Assembly: GCF_036670015.1 (NCBI RefSeq)
Contig: NZ_CP137636.1
Span: 2,396,501-2,460,500 of the forward strand
Length of the DNA stretch: 64,000 nucleotides
Direction: 5' to 3'
Source of the DNA: Niallia sp. XMNu-256
GTDB taxonomy: Bacteria > Bacillota > Bacilli > Bacillales > Cytobacillaceae
Both the position numbers and the translations under genes were made by a program. Under the pieces are notes generated by a model. That model searched no databases, was not told the origin of the DNA, and saw nothing but the letters and a program-made list of their open reading frames with translations. This document shows, in pieces, positions 7,925-17,475 of the stretch. Within the stretch, counting starts at the first letter, position 1. Every line of letters starts with the position of its first letter.

Positions 7925-9013
7925 TTAGAAATAAAAGTGAATAACAACTACTTCCGAACGACTACCAATCCTTAGCGGTGGACCCCATGTTCCAAATCCG
8001 GAAGAAACCAATGTGTGCAACGTTTCCTTTTTCATATACCCACCATCATTTTCAAATATCATATTGGTAATAAGATTTGCGGGTGCTAGTTGACCTTTAT
8101 GGGTGTGACCTGACAATAATAAATCCACTCCTGCTTGTTCCGCTTCATCCATTTCGGTTGGTTGATGATCAACAGTCACAATTGGTTTTGAACGATCTAG
8201 ACCTGTCAATAGAGTGTCATATGCTTTACGTTCCCCTTCCGCAAGGTCCCTTCTCCCGACTATATAGAGTAAATCGTTAATAAGAACCGCTTCATCACGT
8301 AAAAATCGGATCCCAACCTGCTCCAATTCCTTTTCTAACTCTATTAGATCCTTCCCATAAACATCATGGTTTCCTGAAACAGCATAAACTCCCAATCGAG
8401 CCTGCAGTTTTTCTAATACATCCCTCATTTTTTCTTCTTGAAAAGGTTCAATATCGTCATCAATGACATCACCAGCAATTACAATCATATCCGGGTTTTC
8501 CTTTGCTGAAATATCAATTAACTTTTCCAAATGAGATTTCCCGACGATTTCACCTAAATGAAGATCAGATGCCATCATAATCTTCACTTTATTCGTTTGT
8601 TCATTCGGTTGAGCTATAGATATTTCAACGTTTTGAACTACCGGGTTCCAGGCATTATACGAACCTATTATAAAGATAAAGACAAAACATGAAAGTACAC
8701 TCATTCCTCCCCAAAAAATGCCTCTTTTCTTCAATAGAAACACGATCATATTAGCAAGGGGTAATAAAATGAGACTATACCCAACGACAGCCATCCAATA
8801 CCCACCTAGCCATGTTAATAACGTCGATGGAGCCATCTGACCTAAAAAAGTGGATATCGCTAAAAAGGCAATGAACAGGATATAGAACTTCTTCCCTTTC
8901 CCTCTAAAACGTGTGGATTGAAGCCAAACCCACCCATTGTAACCAATATAAAAACAGAGAAGTAAATAAACAGAAATCAATAAAGCAGCAAAAACGATTG
9001 TTGAAAAAGTCAT
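7925..9013 (-). CDS. Membrane-anchored metallophosphoesterase
   Basis: 362-residue protein: about four N-terminal membrane segments (residues 5-130), then a calcineurin-like phosphoesterase domain. All metal motifs are present: ASDLHLG, GDVIDDD, GNHDVYG, VDHQP and SGHTHKGQ. The catalytic domain is probably extracellular, as in YkuE-like proteins that act on lipids or UDP-sugars, but topology is not certain. It lies just upstream of the DinB gene on the same strand, 24 nt apart, so the two may be cotranscribed. Confidence 0.88.
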   Translation of the reverse strand: MTFSTIVFAALLISVYLLLCFYIGYNGWVWLQSTRFRGKGKKFYILFIAFLAISTFLGQMAPSTLLTWLGGYWMAVVGYSLILLPLANMIVFLLKKRGIFWGGMSVLSCFVFIFIIGSYNAWNPVVQNVEISIAQPNEQTNKVKIMMASDLHLGEIVGKSHLEKLIDISAKENPDMIVIAGDVIDDDIEPFQEEKMRDVLEKLQARLGVYAVSGNHDVYGKDLIELEKELEQVGIRFLRDEAVLINDLLYIVGRRDLAEGERKAYDTLLTGLDRSKPIVTVDHQPTEMDEAEQAGVDLLLSGHTHKGQLAPANLITNMIFENDGGYMKKETLHTLVSSGFGTWGPPLRIGSRSEVVVIHFYF

Positions 9014-9275
9014 TTATTGGCATAACCTCGTTCTGTTCGAATGAAGATCTATCTTTCATTCTTGATAAGTAATGTTAAATATTTATCGTAATCATATAGT
9101 TATATACTAATCTGTATGAAAATACCTGTCCAATGATTCGTTTTTTGATTCAGTCATTTTATATTACAAACATCACTAGTAAAGGTCTTTTGTTGAGACT
9201 ATAATAAGAACAATTCTCCACACTATGTATTTAATTGAATTTGAATATACTATTAGATAGAAAGAAGGGAATCTA

Positions 9276-9914
9276 TTGGCAAACACACATGTGTTTTCAA
9301 AAGAAGAAGAACTATCCAACTCGATTACCCACGGTATTGGGGTACTCTTAAGCATTGCAGCATTAGTAATTTTGATTGTATTTGCTGCCCTTTATGGCAA
9401 CGTCTGGCATGTTATAAGTTTCACTTTGTTTGGGGTAACCATGCTACTGTTATATACTTCATCAACCCTTTTACACTCATTACCTCCTGGGCGAGCAAAA
9501 GATTTTTTTGAAATCATGGATCATTCCTCGATTTATTTCTTTATTGCAGGCTCATACACGCCTTACTTATTAGTGACCATTCAAGGAAAAGCTGGCTGGA
9601 CTTTATTTGGGATCGTATGGGGACTTGCTATTGGAGGGACCATTTTTAAAACATTTTTCGTCAAAAAATATCTTTTTACCTCTACCCTCCTTTATGTTGT
9701 AATGGGCTGGCTTATCGTTTTTGTATGGAATGATTTAAGCGCCAACTTGCCTTCAATCAGCTTACTTCTTTTGATTATTGGTGGATTATTATATACTTTC
9801 GGAGCCGTATTTTATATATGGAAGTTATTCAAACACCATCACGCAGTATGGCATGTTTTTGTATTAGGCGGAACAGTCTGCCACTTTTTCTCGATCCTTT
9901 ATTTGTTGCCGTAA
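9276..9914 (+). CDS. Haemolysin III / TrhA family membrane protein (YqfA-like)
   Basis: Seven-transmembrane PAQR-related protein (212 aa). Conserved motifs are SNSITHGIG (start), SSTLLHSL, FEIMDHSSIYFFIAGSYTP and a C-terminal HHHAVWHVFVLGGTVCHFFSI. These carry the Ser, Asp and His residues that form the putative zinc site. It starts at TTG, 6 nt after GAAGGGA. Bacterial members affect membrane fluidity and were named for weak haemolysis; enzymatic function is unproven. It stands alone, followed by a strong terminator. Confidence 0.92.
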   Translation: MANTHVFSKEEELSNSITHGIGVLLSIAALVILIVFAALYGNVWHVISFTLFGVTMLLLYTSSTLLHSLPPGRAKDFFEIMDHSSIYFFIAGSYTPYLLVTIQGKAGWTLFGIVWGLAIGGTIFKTFFVKKYLFTSTLLYVVMGWLIVFVWNDLSANLPSISLLLLIIGGLLYTFGAVFYIWKLFKHHHAVWHVFVLGGTVCHFFSILYLLP

Positions 9915-9964
9915 TTGAAAATAAAAATTCGAAAAGACTTGTATTATCCACAAATTAGGTTAGA

Positions 9965-10000
9965 AAGAAGTTGAGTATTTACTATTCAACTTCTTTTTTG
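9965..10000 (+). terminator. Terminator of the haemolysin III gene
   Basis: An 8-bp stem (GAAGTTGA with TCAACTTC) followed by six T residues. Confidence 0.85.
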
Positions 10001-10188
10001 TTTTGAATTTATATTAAGTTTATATTAGATAAACTCTTGTTTTAATAAAAATAATTATCAACTGATAATATTGTGAAAGTTCATTTAATGCCTTACTATA
10101 AATATAATCATTGTGCAAAACTTATTATTTTAGTTCATTTATAAACATCGTCGTTTGTAAGCGATTTAATTATTGGAGGGGTTTCATA

Positions 10189-10419
10189 GTGACAAATCCA
10201 ACGGTTTGGTTTTGTGAAATCAATTTGGAAAACGGGGCACGTCCAGCCAGGGAAACTCTTGAACAGGATTCTAATTTAGATGTGATTGGATATGGATGTT
10301 TAAAGAGGTGCAGGAAATGTGACCGCAAATTATATGCGGTTGTCGATGGGAATATTGTAGAAGCTGAGTCATCTCAAGATCTTGTCCAAAATATTTATGA
10401 ATTCATAGGTGCTAGGTAA
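10189..10419 (+). CDS. DUF1450 protein (YuzB-like)
   Basis: Small protein (76 aa) of the Firmicute DUF1450 family. It has the FCEINL motif and the conserved cysteines of the YGCLKRCRKC segment, followed by ALVNG-like YAVVDGNIVEAES and a terminal helix. Translation starts at GTG, 7 nt after GGAGGGG; an upstream in-frame ATG at 10111 has no binding site. The Cys spacing suggests a metal or Fe-S site, but no function is known for the family. Confidence 0.85.
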   Translation: MTNPTVWFCEINLENGARPARETLEQDSNLDVIGYGCLKRCRKCDRKLYAVVDGNIVEAESSQDLVQNIYEFIGAR

Positions 10420-10456
10420 CTTCCAATTGGAAGGTGCTTAGCACCTATGTTTTTTT
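10405..10456 (+). terminator. Terminator made from a GTGCC-family hairpin
   Basis: ATAGGTGCTA (10405-10414) pairs with TAGCACCTAT (10439-10448), followed by seven T residues. It overlaps the DUF1450 stop codon. The arms resemble the dispersed GGTGCCAGGCACC hairpin family of this window. Confidence 0.8.
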
Positions 10457-11378
10457 ATTGAACTAATACAATGATGAATGGCAATAAGAAAAACGATATT
10501 AGTGTCGTCCAAAGAATGCATTTCGTTACAACTTTAACTGAAGCATCAAATTTTTGAGCTAAAATTCCAGCATTTACAGCAACTGGCATACATGCTAATA
10601 CGAACAGAACGGAGTGTAAAATGCCATTAATATTTAATAACGATAGTGTAGCAAGTGCAACTAAAGGAGCAATGAGCAATCTCATCCCCATGCCTGTCCA
10701 AAAGGCCTTTTGTGAACCTCTATCTAATTGATCTGTTTTCACATTCATCATTTGTATTCCTAAAATTGCCAAGACAATTGGCGAATAAGAATCAGCAATC
10801 ATTGAAATACCACTGACAATCCCAATTGGCAATGAAGTATCTAGGGACCTTAATATTAAAGCGATCATAGCCGCATAGATCGCAGGTAACGAAAATACAG
10901 ATTTAATCGCTCCCTTTATGGAAAAATGAGAACGTGCCGCAAAATATACCCCAATTGTATTAACAATCACCATTTGAAGCACAACATAAACGGAGGCTTT
11001 ATCGAGTCCCAATTGTCCAAATGCAAGTAAAATCAATGGAATTCCATAATTGACACTATTTGTAAATGCAGAAATAAGCGTTAACCCTGCAATATCATTA
11101 GCTGGTAATTTCATAAGCCTTCCAAGTATATTTGCTGCTGCCCAAAGCAAAATCAGATTTGAAATCGAAAATCCCAATGTTAAATAAACATCTTGACTTG
11201 ATACTTCTGCATTCATTAACGTATCAAAGATTAGAGCTGGTGTTAAATAATATAGGACAATCGTTAAGAGTGGCTTAATTTCTAATTGTTTATAACGACT
11301 AAGAAGTGCCCCTGCCACAACCGGTAAAGCTAACGGTACAATAACCCCTAATAGGGTTGAAAATAAACTTTGAATCAT
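10455..11378 (-). CDS. AEC-family (auxin-efflux-carrier-like) permease
   Basis: 307-residue permease with about ten membrane segments in two repeats of five. Family features are LPVVAGALLSRY and YYLTPALIFDTL in the first half, and SPIVLAILGIQM and ACMPVAVNAGILAQKF in the second. Bacterial members move carboxylates such as malate, lactate or malonate; nothing here fixes the substrate. An AAGGGGA site lies 9 nt before the ATG. It is convergent with the DUF1450 gene. Confidence 0.88.
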   Translation of the reverse strand: MIQSLFSTLLGVIVPLALPVVAGALLSRYKQLEIKPLLTIVLYYLTPALIFDTLMNAEVSSQDVYLTLGFSISNLILLWAAANILGRLMKLPANDIAGLTLISAFTNSVNYGIPLILLAFGQLGLDKASVYVVLQMVIVNTIGVYFAARSHFSIKGAIKSVFSLPAIYAAMIALILRSLDTSLPIGIVSGISMIADSYSPIVLAILGIQMMNVKTDQLDRGSQKAFWTGMGMRLLIAPLVALATLSLLNINGILHSVLFVLACMPVAVNAGILAQKFDASVKVVTKCILWTTLISFFLLPFIIVLVQ

Positions 11379-11576
11379 TTATATAGTTCCCCTTATAAAA
11401 TAATTAAATCGCTTTATTAGAATAGTCATAATTATTCATACATTTTTTAATTATACTATATTTTATTTTACATTTTAAAAGGTTAAGTAAATTTCTAAAA
11501 TCTACCTTCTAAACCTTTGTTAAAAAGAGAAATACTATCTAAGAATCACGAAAAAAGTTTTTAGGAGGCAGATAAA

Positions 11577-11717
11577 ATGGCAAGGGAAAAGTTTACACCT
11601 TCACCAGAGGTCGATCAAAAGAAACTATTAAATGATAAAGTGAATAAAAGTAGGGCCAATAATTTTGAGGACAATCATACACGTAGAGTAACCTCAAATG
11701 GAGCTGACGGACAGTAA
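11577..11717 (+). CDS. Small hydrophilic protein (46 aa)
   Basis: Short gene beginning MAREKFTPSPEVDQKK, highly charged, with no Cys or hydrophobic segment. AGGAGG lies 8 nt before the ATG. The size and composition resemble small spore or stress proteins of Bacillus, but I cannot assign a family. A hairpin follows at 11741-11787, before the carbonic anhydrase gene. Confidence 0.6.
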   Translation: MAREKFTPSPEVDQKKLLNDKVNKSRANNFEDNHTRRVTSNGADGQ

Positions 11718-11740
11718 ACGATTAAGTATGCCTATAGAGC

Positions 11741-11787
11741 AAAAGTTCTGGGTAGCCTGTTTAATATGCAGGATGCCCCGAACTTTT
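11741..11787 (+). terminator. Hairpin between small protein and carbonic anhydrase
   Basis: AAAAGTTC (11741-11748) pairs with GAACTTTT (11780-11787), with further GGG/CCC pairing inside. The U-tract is only four residues, so termination may be partial and allow read-through into the downstream gene. Confidence 0.5.
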
Positions 11788-11812
11788 CAAACTGCCTTTT
11801 GGAGGAAAAGTT

Positions 11813-12667
11813 ATGAAAAAGTTTATTTCATCTCTTACGATCACATCATGCTTTTTTTTATTTAATAGTTTGTTACAGCCCTCTGCGGGACTAGCCGTAT
11901 ACGAAAAATCCAAGCAGCCTGCTACTGAATATTTTGATACAGAAACTTCTAATTACATTTTCACTAACGATTGGTCCTATGAAGGCAACACAGGACCTGA
12001 ATACTGGGGAAAAATAAATCCAAACTATGCATCCTGTTCAAAAGGGGCCAAACAATCTCCTGTTAACATTGACCTTTCTAAAATAAACAAGTCAACAAGT
12101 TCAACGATGGATTTAGATATAACCATTCAATACCGTCCCAGTATTGTAAATACCATTAACACCGGCTTTACGATCCAAGCCAATCCAACTACAAAGAATA
12201 ATCGCTTAGTGTTAAATGGAAATGAATACACTCTGCAACAATTCCATTTTCATACACCTAGTGAACATACCATAAACGGTCAACACGGAAAGATGGAGTT
12301 GCATCTCGTTCACCAAGATAAAAGCGGAAAAATAGCCGTGATTGGGATCTTGATCAAAGAAGGTACTGTACATCAAACTTTAAATCAAATTTGGAACGAT
12401 CTACCAAAGCGGAAATCGAAAGAAGCTATTACAAGCCTTCGTCCATTACACTTAAATCAATTATTGCCTAAAAATCAAACCTTTTTTTATTATGAAGGCT
12501 CATTAACAACTCCTCCCTGTACAGAAGGTGTCCAATGGATTGTGTTTAAAAGCCCTATAGAAATGTCGAAATCACAAATTCAAACCTTTCAAGAGATATT
12601 CCCAGATAACCATCGACCTACTCAACCGATAAATGATCGTGAAATTTTAATGAAAAAGCTAGACTAA
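11813..12667 (+). CDS. Secreted alpha-class carbonic anhydrase
   Basis: Interconverts CO2 and bicarbonate outside the membrane. The N-terminal 28 residues form a signal peptide (MKKF, hydrophobic stretch, then SAGLA). Zinc ligands are His145 and His147 (QFHFHTPSEH) and His164 (MELHLVH), as in the alpha family. The YEGSLTTPPCTEGV motif is intact, and a Cys pair (Cys75 with the PPC cysteine) can form the usual disulfide. The start has GGAGG 7 nt upstream. Alpha enzymes are uncommon among Bacilli compared with beta and gamma forms. Complete and probably active. Confidence 0.95.
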   Translation: MKKFISSLTITSCFFLFNSLLQPSAGLAVYEKSKQPATEYFDTETSNYIFTNDWSYEGNTGPEYWGKINPNYASCSKGAKQSPVNIDLSKINKSTSSTMDLDITIQYRPSIVNTINTGFTIQANPTTKNNRLVLNGNEYTLQQFHFHTPSEHTINGQHGKMELHLVHQDKSGKIAVIGILIKEGTVHQTLNQIWNDLPKRKSKEAITSLRPLHLNQLLPKNQTFFYYEGSLTTPPCTEGVQWIVFKSPIEMSKSQIQTFQEIFPDNHRPTQPINDREILMKKLD

Positions 12668-12682
12668 GATAACATACTTGCT

Positions 12683-12722
12683 CAGCATCTCCTTTATCGT
12701 AAATGAGATGCCTAGTTTTTTT
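12683..12722 (+). terminator. Terminator of the carbonic anhydrase gene
   Basis: GCATCTC (12685-12691) pairs with GAGATGC (12705-12711), followed closely by seven T residues. Confidence 0.8.
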
Positions 12723-12883
12723 ATTATATTAACAATTAATAGAACTTTTCGACATTTAGTCCGAATCATGTTATAAATATAGTAGGGATTATGACTTTAT
12801 TAAAATAATTTAGTCAATTCAAAATTCCTTTTAACCTTACACATCTTTTTTAAAAAATAAAAATAAAATAATGAGGGATTTCG

Positions 12884-13663
12884 ATGCGAAAAAATTTATT
12901 AAAAACAAAGTTGCTTCAAAATCAAACGGTGTTTGGAACATGGATTATGACTAATAGCCTGGATAATGCGGAGGTCATTTCTCATACGGGTATAGATTTT
13001 ATCATGATTGACGCCGAACACGGATCAATGGACTTACAGACAGCCGGTAATATGGTTTCAATCATTAGGGGAACAAAAACAACTCCGTTAATTCGAATAT
13101 CCGGGCACGAGATGTCCCAAATCAAAAGAGGATTAGACACAGGGGTTGCCGGTGTAATGATTCCGATGATTAACACAAAAGAAGAAGCAGAACAAGCAGT
13201 GAGCTTCTGTAAATACCCACCAGTCGGTGTTCGTGGTACAGGAGCCGGCAGAGCGGTACTTTTTGGGGCAGACGCTGAAGAATTTGAAGATTACTATTCA
13301 CAAGCTAATGATGAAACCTTAGTTATTGTACAAATTGAGCATCATACTGCGGTAGAAAATATAGAGGAAATCCTTTCCGTTCCATATATTGATATAGCAT
13401 TTATCGGTCCATATGATTTAAGCACTTCAATGGGTCTTCAAGGACAGTTAAACCATCCAGAGGTGCAAAACAGCTGTAAAAAGGTCATCGAAGCATGTAA
13501 AAAACATCATGTCATTCCTGGGATCATGACATGGGAAGATGGGATGAAGCAGCATCTTGAGATGGGTTTCAAATTTCTCATTGGAGGTATTGATGGCGCC
13601 ATCCTTTATAAAGGTGTCAAAAACCTCGTTAATGATTTTAGAAGCTTGGAAATAGTAAAATAA
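12884..13663 (+). CDS. HpcH/HpaI-type class II pyruvate aldolase
   Basis: Divalent-metal aldolase of the HpcH/HpaI family (259 aa), cleaving hydroxy-oxo acids to pyruvate plus an aldehyde. Motifs are GTWIMTNS (start), DFIMIDAEHG, GVMIPMINTKEEAE, GVRGTGAGRA, the metal-binding Glu in VQIEHHTAVENIEEI, and FIGPYDLSTSMG. GAGGGA lies 6 nt before the ATG. An aromatic-acid-type MFS permease lies convergently downstream, so the pair may serve catabolism of an aromatic or sugar acid. That link is only positional. Confidence 0.88.
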   Translation: MRKNLLKTKLLQNQTVFGTWIMTNSLDNAEVISHTGIDFIMIDAEHGSMDLQTAGNMVSIIRGTKTTPLIRISGHEMSQIKRGLDTGVAGVMIPMINTKEEAEQAVSFCKYPPVGVRGTGAGRAVLFGADAEEFEDYYSQANDETLVIVQIEHHTAVENIEEILSVPYIDIAFIGPYDLSTSMGLQGQLNHPEVQNSCKKVIEACKKHHVIPGIMTWEDGMKQHLEMGFKFLIGGIDGAILYKGVKNLVNDFRSLEIVK

Positions 13664-13722
13664 AGGGAGCTACTACTGTTTTATTTTTAATCATTTAAAA
13701 CAGTAGCGCTCCCTCTTTATAT
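13662..13722. terminator. Bidirectional terminator
   Basis: A long stem (GGGAGC and CTACTGTTTTA paired with TAAAACAGTAG and GCTCCC) between convergent genes, with U-rich flanks. Confidence 0.85.
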
Positions 13723-13754
13723 TGTATTATTTACTTGTGAACATCAACCTTACC

Positions 13755-15122
13755 TTATTCAATTGATGTGGCAACCTCATTAGCTGAAGCTGCATTTCCA
13801 TTTTTAGATGAAATCATTTGTCTTGCGGAGTATTTATCTCCAATTAATGATAATGAAATAGCTGCAATGATTCCAGCAAGCGCAAACACCATAAAGTTTA
13901 CATAGTTTGGAAGAGTTAAAGTTAGTAAGAATCCACCTATGATCGGCCCAAGCATTCCCCCTAAACGCCCCACACCAGAGGCAACTCCGATTCCTGTTGA
14001 TCTCATGTCGGCAGGGTAGAATCCCGTAACATAAGCTTGAATTAATACTTGCGCACCCGTTGTAGCAGCACCAGCAATAGCCACTAATAAAAAGACCACG
14101 ATTTGATTTCCGCCAAACCCAAGTAATGTTAATGCAATTGTGCCAGCAATATAAGTTGGAACCAATACCTTTTTAGAACCGAATTTTTCACAAAGATTAC
14201 TTAAGGCAAGAATTCCAATGACAGCTCCACCTTGAAGAGCAATTAAGAACGTTAAACTAGAATTAAGACCATAACCAGCTTGAATCATTAACTTAGGCAA
14301 CCAAGTATTTAACCCGTATACCATTAATAAAGCACAGAAGAAGGCAACCCAGAACATAATTGTACTTAAAGCACGATTCTCTTTAAACAATCCTACTAAA
14401 GGAGCTTTTGTTTGTGTAACCTTAACTTCTTCGATTTCGTCATCCGCGTCAAACTCAAATTCAGGGTTCACTTTAGCAAGTGTTTTAAATAATTGTTCTT
14501 TCTTCCCTGTCCGAATAAGATAGCTCGTTGACTCTGGGAGTTGTTTCATCATAAGTGGTAGCGCTAAAAGAGGAAGACCTGCTACCCAGAAAACGGATTG
14601 CCAACCAACACTTTCAATGATCATGACTCCAACCGTTGGCGCTAGAGCTCCCCCAATCGCAAAACTTACAAGTGTTAAAGATACCAATCTGATTTTCATA
14701 GAATTTGGCGCATAATCCATGACTAAAGCAGCTATATTTGGCATGATTCCGCCTAGTCCTAGACCAGCGATGAAACGATAAATGGAAAAGGCCGTTGCAG
14801 ATTCTGCAAACCCACATAAAAGAGTAAATAGACTAAATAATAGTACGTTAATTAAAATAACTTTCTTTCGTCCAATCCGGTCTGCTAGAATTCCAAAGAT
14901 AATGGCTCCAAACATCATTCCAAATAATCCATAACTTCCCATCGTACCTGCTACAACTGAATCCAATCCCCATTCTTCCATAATTAGCGGAAGAGCTGTC
15001 CCATATACTGATAGATCATAACCATCAAATAAAATAATCATAAAACTCCATATGAATAGCACCAAGTGAAACTTATTAAACTTACTCTCACCAATCACCT
15101 TTGTTGGATTGACCTTTTTCAT
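13755..15122 (-). CDS. MFS permease, aromatic acid:H+ symporter (AAHS) type
   Basis: 455-residue, 12-segment MFS protein of the AAHS group (PcaK/BenK-like). The diagnostic DGYDLSVYGTALP motif in segment 1 carries the conserved Asp. The loop 2-3 motif GILADRIGRKK and the RFIAGLGLGGIMPN motif follow. Homologues import protocatechuate, benzoate or 4-hydroxybenzoate. A GGGTGGGGGA site precedes the ATG. The HpcH aldolase lies convergently opposite. Substrate is inferred from family only. Confidence 0.88.
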   Translation of the reverse strand: MKKVNPTKVIGESKFNKFHLVLFIWSFMIILFDGYDLSVYGTALPLIMEEWGLDSVVAGTMGSYGLFGMMFGAIIFGILADRIGRKKVILINVLLFSLFTLLCGFAESATAFSIYRFIAGLGLGGIMPNIAALVMDYAPNSMKIRLVSLTLVSFAIGGALAPTVGVMIIESVGWQSVFWVAGLPLLALPLMMKQLPESTSYLIRTGKKEQLFKTLAKVNPEFEFDADDEIEEVKVTQTKAPLVGLFKENRALSTIMFWVAFFCALLMVYGLNTWLPKLMIQAGYGLNSSLTFLIALQGGAVIGILALSNLCEKFGSKKVLVPTYIAGTIALTLLGFGGNQIVVFLLVAIAGAATTGAQVLIQAYVTGFYPADMRSTGIGVASGVGRLGGMLGPIIGGFLLTLTLPNYVNFMVFALAGIIAAISLSLIGDKYSARQMISSKNGNAASANEVATSIE

Positions 15123-15484
15123 TTTTTACATCCCCCACCCTTTGTTTTTAGAAAATTGAGAAAATTATTAGCATAACTATAGCTCTGACTTTATATACAC
15201 CCCTCCGAAAATTTCTTTTATATAGAAATAAAAGTTTTTTTAAATTTTATAATCTTTCTGACAATTTGATTATAGTCTACTGAATGGTTATTTAACAATA
15301 GTTTTGTAATTGAAATATTTTTGATAATAGTCACTCTATTGAATAAATTTTTTATAAGTAAGATTCCCTTTTATTCTGCAACCATTGAAACCTCAATGTT
15401 TAAACATGAATAGTAAATACTTAAGAGAAAATGAAATTTTTTCTATATTATGATAAAATCAACTTATTTGAAAGGAGTGAAATT
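15123..15484. other. Divergent intergenic region
   Basis: AT-rich region between the MFS permease and the aldo/keto reductase, containing both promoters. I could not fix -35/-10 boxes with confidence, and I see no operator palindrome or structured RNA. Confidence 0.4.
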
Positions 15485-16327
15485 ATGAGCAATCATATTC
15501 CTGAAATCACGTTAAATGATGGATTAACTTTACCTGTTGTTGGTCTAGGTACCTATTTGTTAAAAGGAAGTGCGGGGGTACAGTCCATTTTAAGTGCCAT
15601 TAATATGGGTTATCGTCTAATTGATTCAGCTTATAATTATGAAAATGAAGGAACAGTTGGTGAAGCAATACGACGAGCTTCAATTCCAAGAGAACAATTA
15701 AGAATTACTTCTAAATTACCTGGACGTTATCAAACCTATGATAAAGCTGTGACCACGATTCAAGAGTCATTATACCGGGCAAATCTCGAATACTTTGATT
15801 TATATCTTATTCACTGGCCCCTTCCAAGACAAGATACATATGTAGAAGCATGGCAGGCTTTAATTGATGCAAAAAAATGGGGGCTCATCCGTTCTATTGG
15901 TGTTTGTAACTTCCTACCCGAACATATCGAGCGTCTTAAAAAGGAAACAGGAGTTCTTCCAAGTGTCAATCAAATTGAACTGCACCCCTTCTTTAATCAA
16001 GCCGAACAAAGAAAATGGCATGAAGAAAATGGAATTACTACACAGTCTTGGAGTCCATTAGCTCGAGCTAACCAGCTTTTACAAAATGAGACAATTGGAC
16101 AGATTGCTAAACGCCATAAGAAATCAATTTCTCAAGTTATTTTACGTTGGCACTACCAACTTGGGGCAATATCGATTCCTAAATCAGCTTCTGCTGTTAG
16201 ACAACTCGAGAATATTTCCATTTTCGATTTCTCCCTAGATGAGACGGAGATGAAGCTAATTTACACACTAACTCGTCCAGATGGCCGCATTAATAATCAA
16301 AACCCAGCTATATACGAAGAGTTTTAA
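15485..16327 (+). CDS. Aldo/keto reductase
   Basis: NADPH-dependent carbonyl reductase of the AKR superfamily (280 aa, TIM barrel). The catalytic tetrad is Asp47, Tyr52 (LIDSAYNYENE), Lys77 (TSKLPG) and His110 (YLIHWP). The C-terminal SIPKSASAVRQLEN segment is the NADPH-binding motif. An in-frame ATG at 15431 lacks a binding site; AAAGGAGTG before the ATG at 15485 sets the start. Similar Bacillus enzymes (YtbE, YvgN) reduce methylglyoxal and other aldehydes. The precise substrate is unknown. Confidence 0.92.
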   Translation: MSNHIPEITLNDGLTLPVVGLGTYLLKGSAGVQSILSAINMGYRLIDSAYNYENEGTVGEAIRRASIPREQLRITSKLPGRYQTYDKAVTTIQESLYRANLEYFDLYLIHWPLPRQDTYVEAWQALIDAKKWGLIRSIGVCNFLPEHIERLKKETGVLPSVNQIELHPFFNQAEQRKWHEENGITTQSWSPLARANQLLQNETIGQIAKRHKKSISQVILRWHYQLGAISIPKSASAVRQLENISIFDFSLDETEMKLIYTLTRPDGRINNQNPAIYEEF

Positions 16328-16392
16328 AGGTCTTCTATTGGGCTGAGTTATTATACCCTAGCTTTAAATTTAGCGAAGCAAATTTATTTTAA

Positions 16393-16430
16393 ATAAAAAA
16401 AGGGTTCTCGCTGTCAATTAGAGAACCCCC
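16393..16430 (-). terminator. Terminator of the 16.4-17.3 kb operon
   Basis: GGGTTCTC (16402-16409) pairs with GAGAACCC (16421-16428), with seven A residues on the left, giving a U-tract on the minus strand. Confidence 0.8.
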
Positions 16431-16437
16431 CTTTCTG

Positions 16438-16803
16438 TTAGTTTCCTTGAAATTGTATTTCCTCTTCATACGAATTCAAAATTAATCTAAGTACATAAAG
16501 TCTAGCAGAAAAAATAAATAGATCATGCTCATTAAGATCAATATATTCTCCAATAATATCGATCGCTATTTTAAAATCATGTACAAGTAAGCTCGTATAT
16601 TTATGATCATACTCAAAGCGATTAATTCTAAAAAGTTCATCTGCTATAATAGAAAGCTTATATTCTTCAACTATAAGTTTTAATCGGAACAATTTATCAG
16701 GATTGGATAGGTATTTGTTATTTTCACGGTAACTATTCCTTACATATTGTACAAAATCATTAATATTTTTAGCCAATAATTTTGCCTTTTCCATCTCGAT
16801 CAT
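16438..16803 (-). CDS. Hypothetical cytoplasmic protein
   Basis: Unrecognised, mostly helical protein of about 121 residues (MIEMEKAKLLAKNINDF start), with no membrane segment. The frame extends upstream to 16902, overlapping the preceding gene by 44 nt. A start at 16803 or 16794 has AGGATG-type binding sequences and avoids the overlap. It is the second gene of a two-gene unit with the membrane protein at 16859-17314, so the products may interact. No function can be assigned. Confidence 0.6.
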   Translation of the reverse strand: MIEMEKAKLLAKNINDFVQYVRNSYRENNKYLSNPDKLFRLKLIVEEYKLSIIADELFRINRFEYDHKYTSLLVHDFKIAIDIIGEYIDLNEHDLFIFSARLYVLRLILNSYEEEIQFQGN

Positions 16804-16858
16804 CCTATTGGTACCCCTTAGTCTATTTGATGTAGCAGTGCGTGCACCCTGCTCCCTA

Positions 16859-17314
16859 TTACTTTTGATTATCCGTATTAAATAGATCTTTAGATACTTC
16901 ATTGAGTTTATTCACAAATCGATTAAAACCAAATCCAACAAAAAAAGCTAAACTGATAGGAGCATATGGGGTGTTTTCATATTCAGTGAATTGAATGGAT
17001 AATATTCCACTATCAATGATCGTAACTGCAGCAATCGCAGTTCCAGTTGCAAAGATCGGATAAAAAATGTACATGATCCAAACCCGGTAATTCGTTAATT
17101 CATCTCTTATATAATGAACACAAAACATATACAGATGTCTTAGTGAGCCTCCGATCGCTCCAGCAAAAAAGTAATACAAAAACATCTTAATATCTGAAAT
17201 GAACGGCAAAGCCCGCTCCATTGCACCTGTTGATAAAGCGCCAACAGCAAAAAAACTACCAAAAAACAAAACGGAAAGATACATCAAGATGAAAAACTTT
17301 ACCCAAGTTCTCAC
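16859..17314 (-). CDS. Hypothetical membrane protein
   Basis: Unrecognised protein of 151 residues with about four hydrophobic segments (near residues 5-27, 40-60, 78-100 and 118-138) and a short charged C-terminus. The frame opens at a TTG at 17332, but GGGAG with 7-nt spacing favours the GTG at 17314. It is upstream of, and overlaps, a soluble partner gene. No motif allows a functional guess. Confidence 0.6.
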   Translation of the reverse strand: MRTWVKFFILMYLSVLFFGSFFAVGALSTGAMERALPFISDIKMFLYYFFAGAIGGSLRHLYMFCVHYIRDELTNYRVWIMYIFYPIFATGTAIAAVTIIDSGILSIQFTEYENTPYAPISLAFFVGFGFNRFVNKLNEVSKDLFNTDNQK

Positions 17315-17413
17315 TTTATCACTCCCGCCCAAAGATAGTTTATCCTATGTATATGGTAAGAACAACGTTCCTTTATAAATTAACAGTTATTTTTCAGAAC
17401 ATTTGTTATCTGT

Positions 17414-17467
17414 AATAAAAATAGGACGAACATCTGTTTTTCATACAGATGTTCGTCCTATTTTTAA
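17414..17467. terminator. Strong bidirectional hairpin
   Basis: A 20-bp perfect stem (AATAGGACGAACATCTGT and complement) around a short loop, with A and T tracts on both sides. It sits immediately upstream of HEARO-like copy B. Confidence 0.85.
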
Positions 17468-17475
17468 AAAAGTGA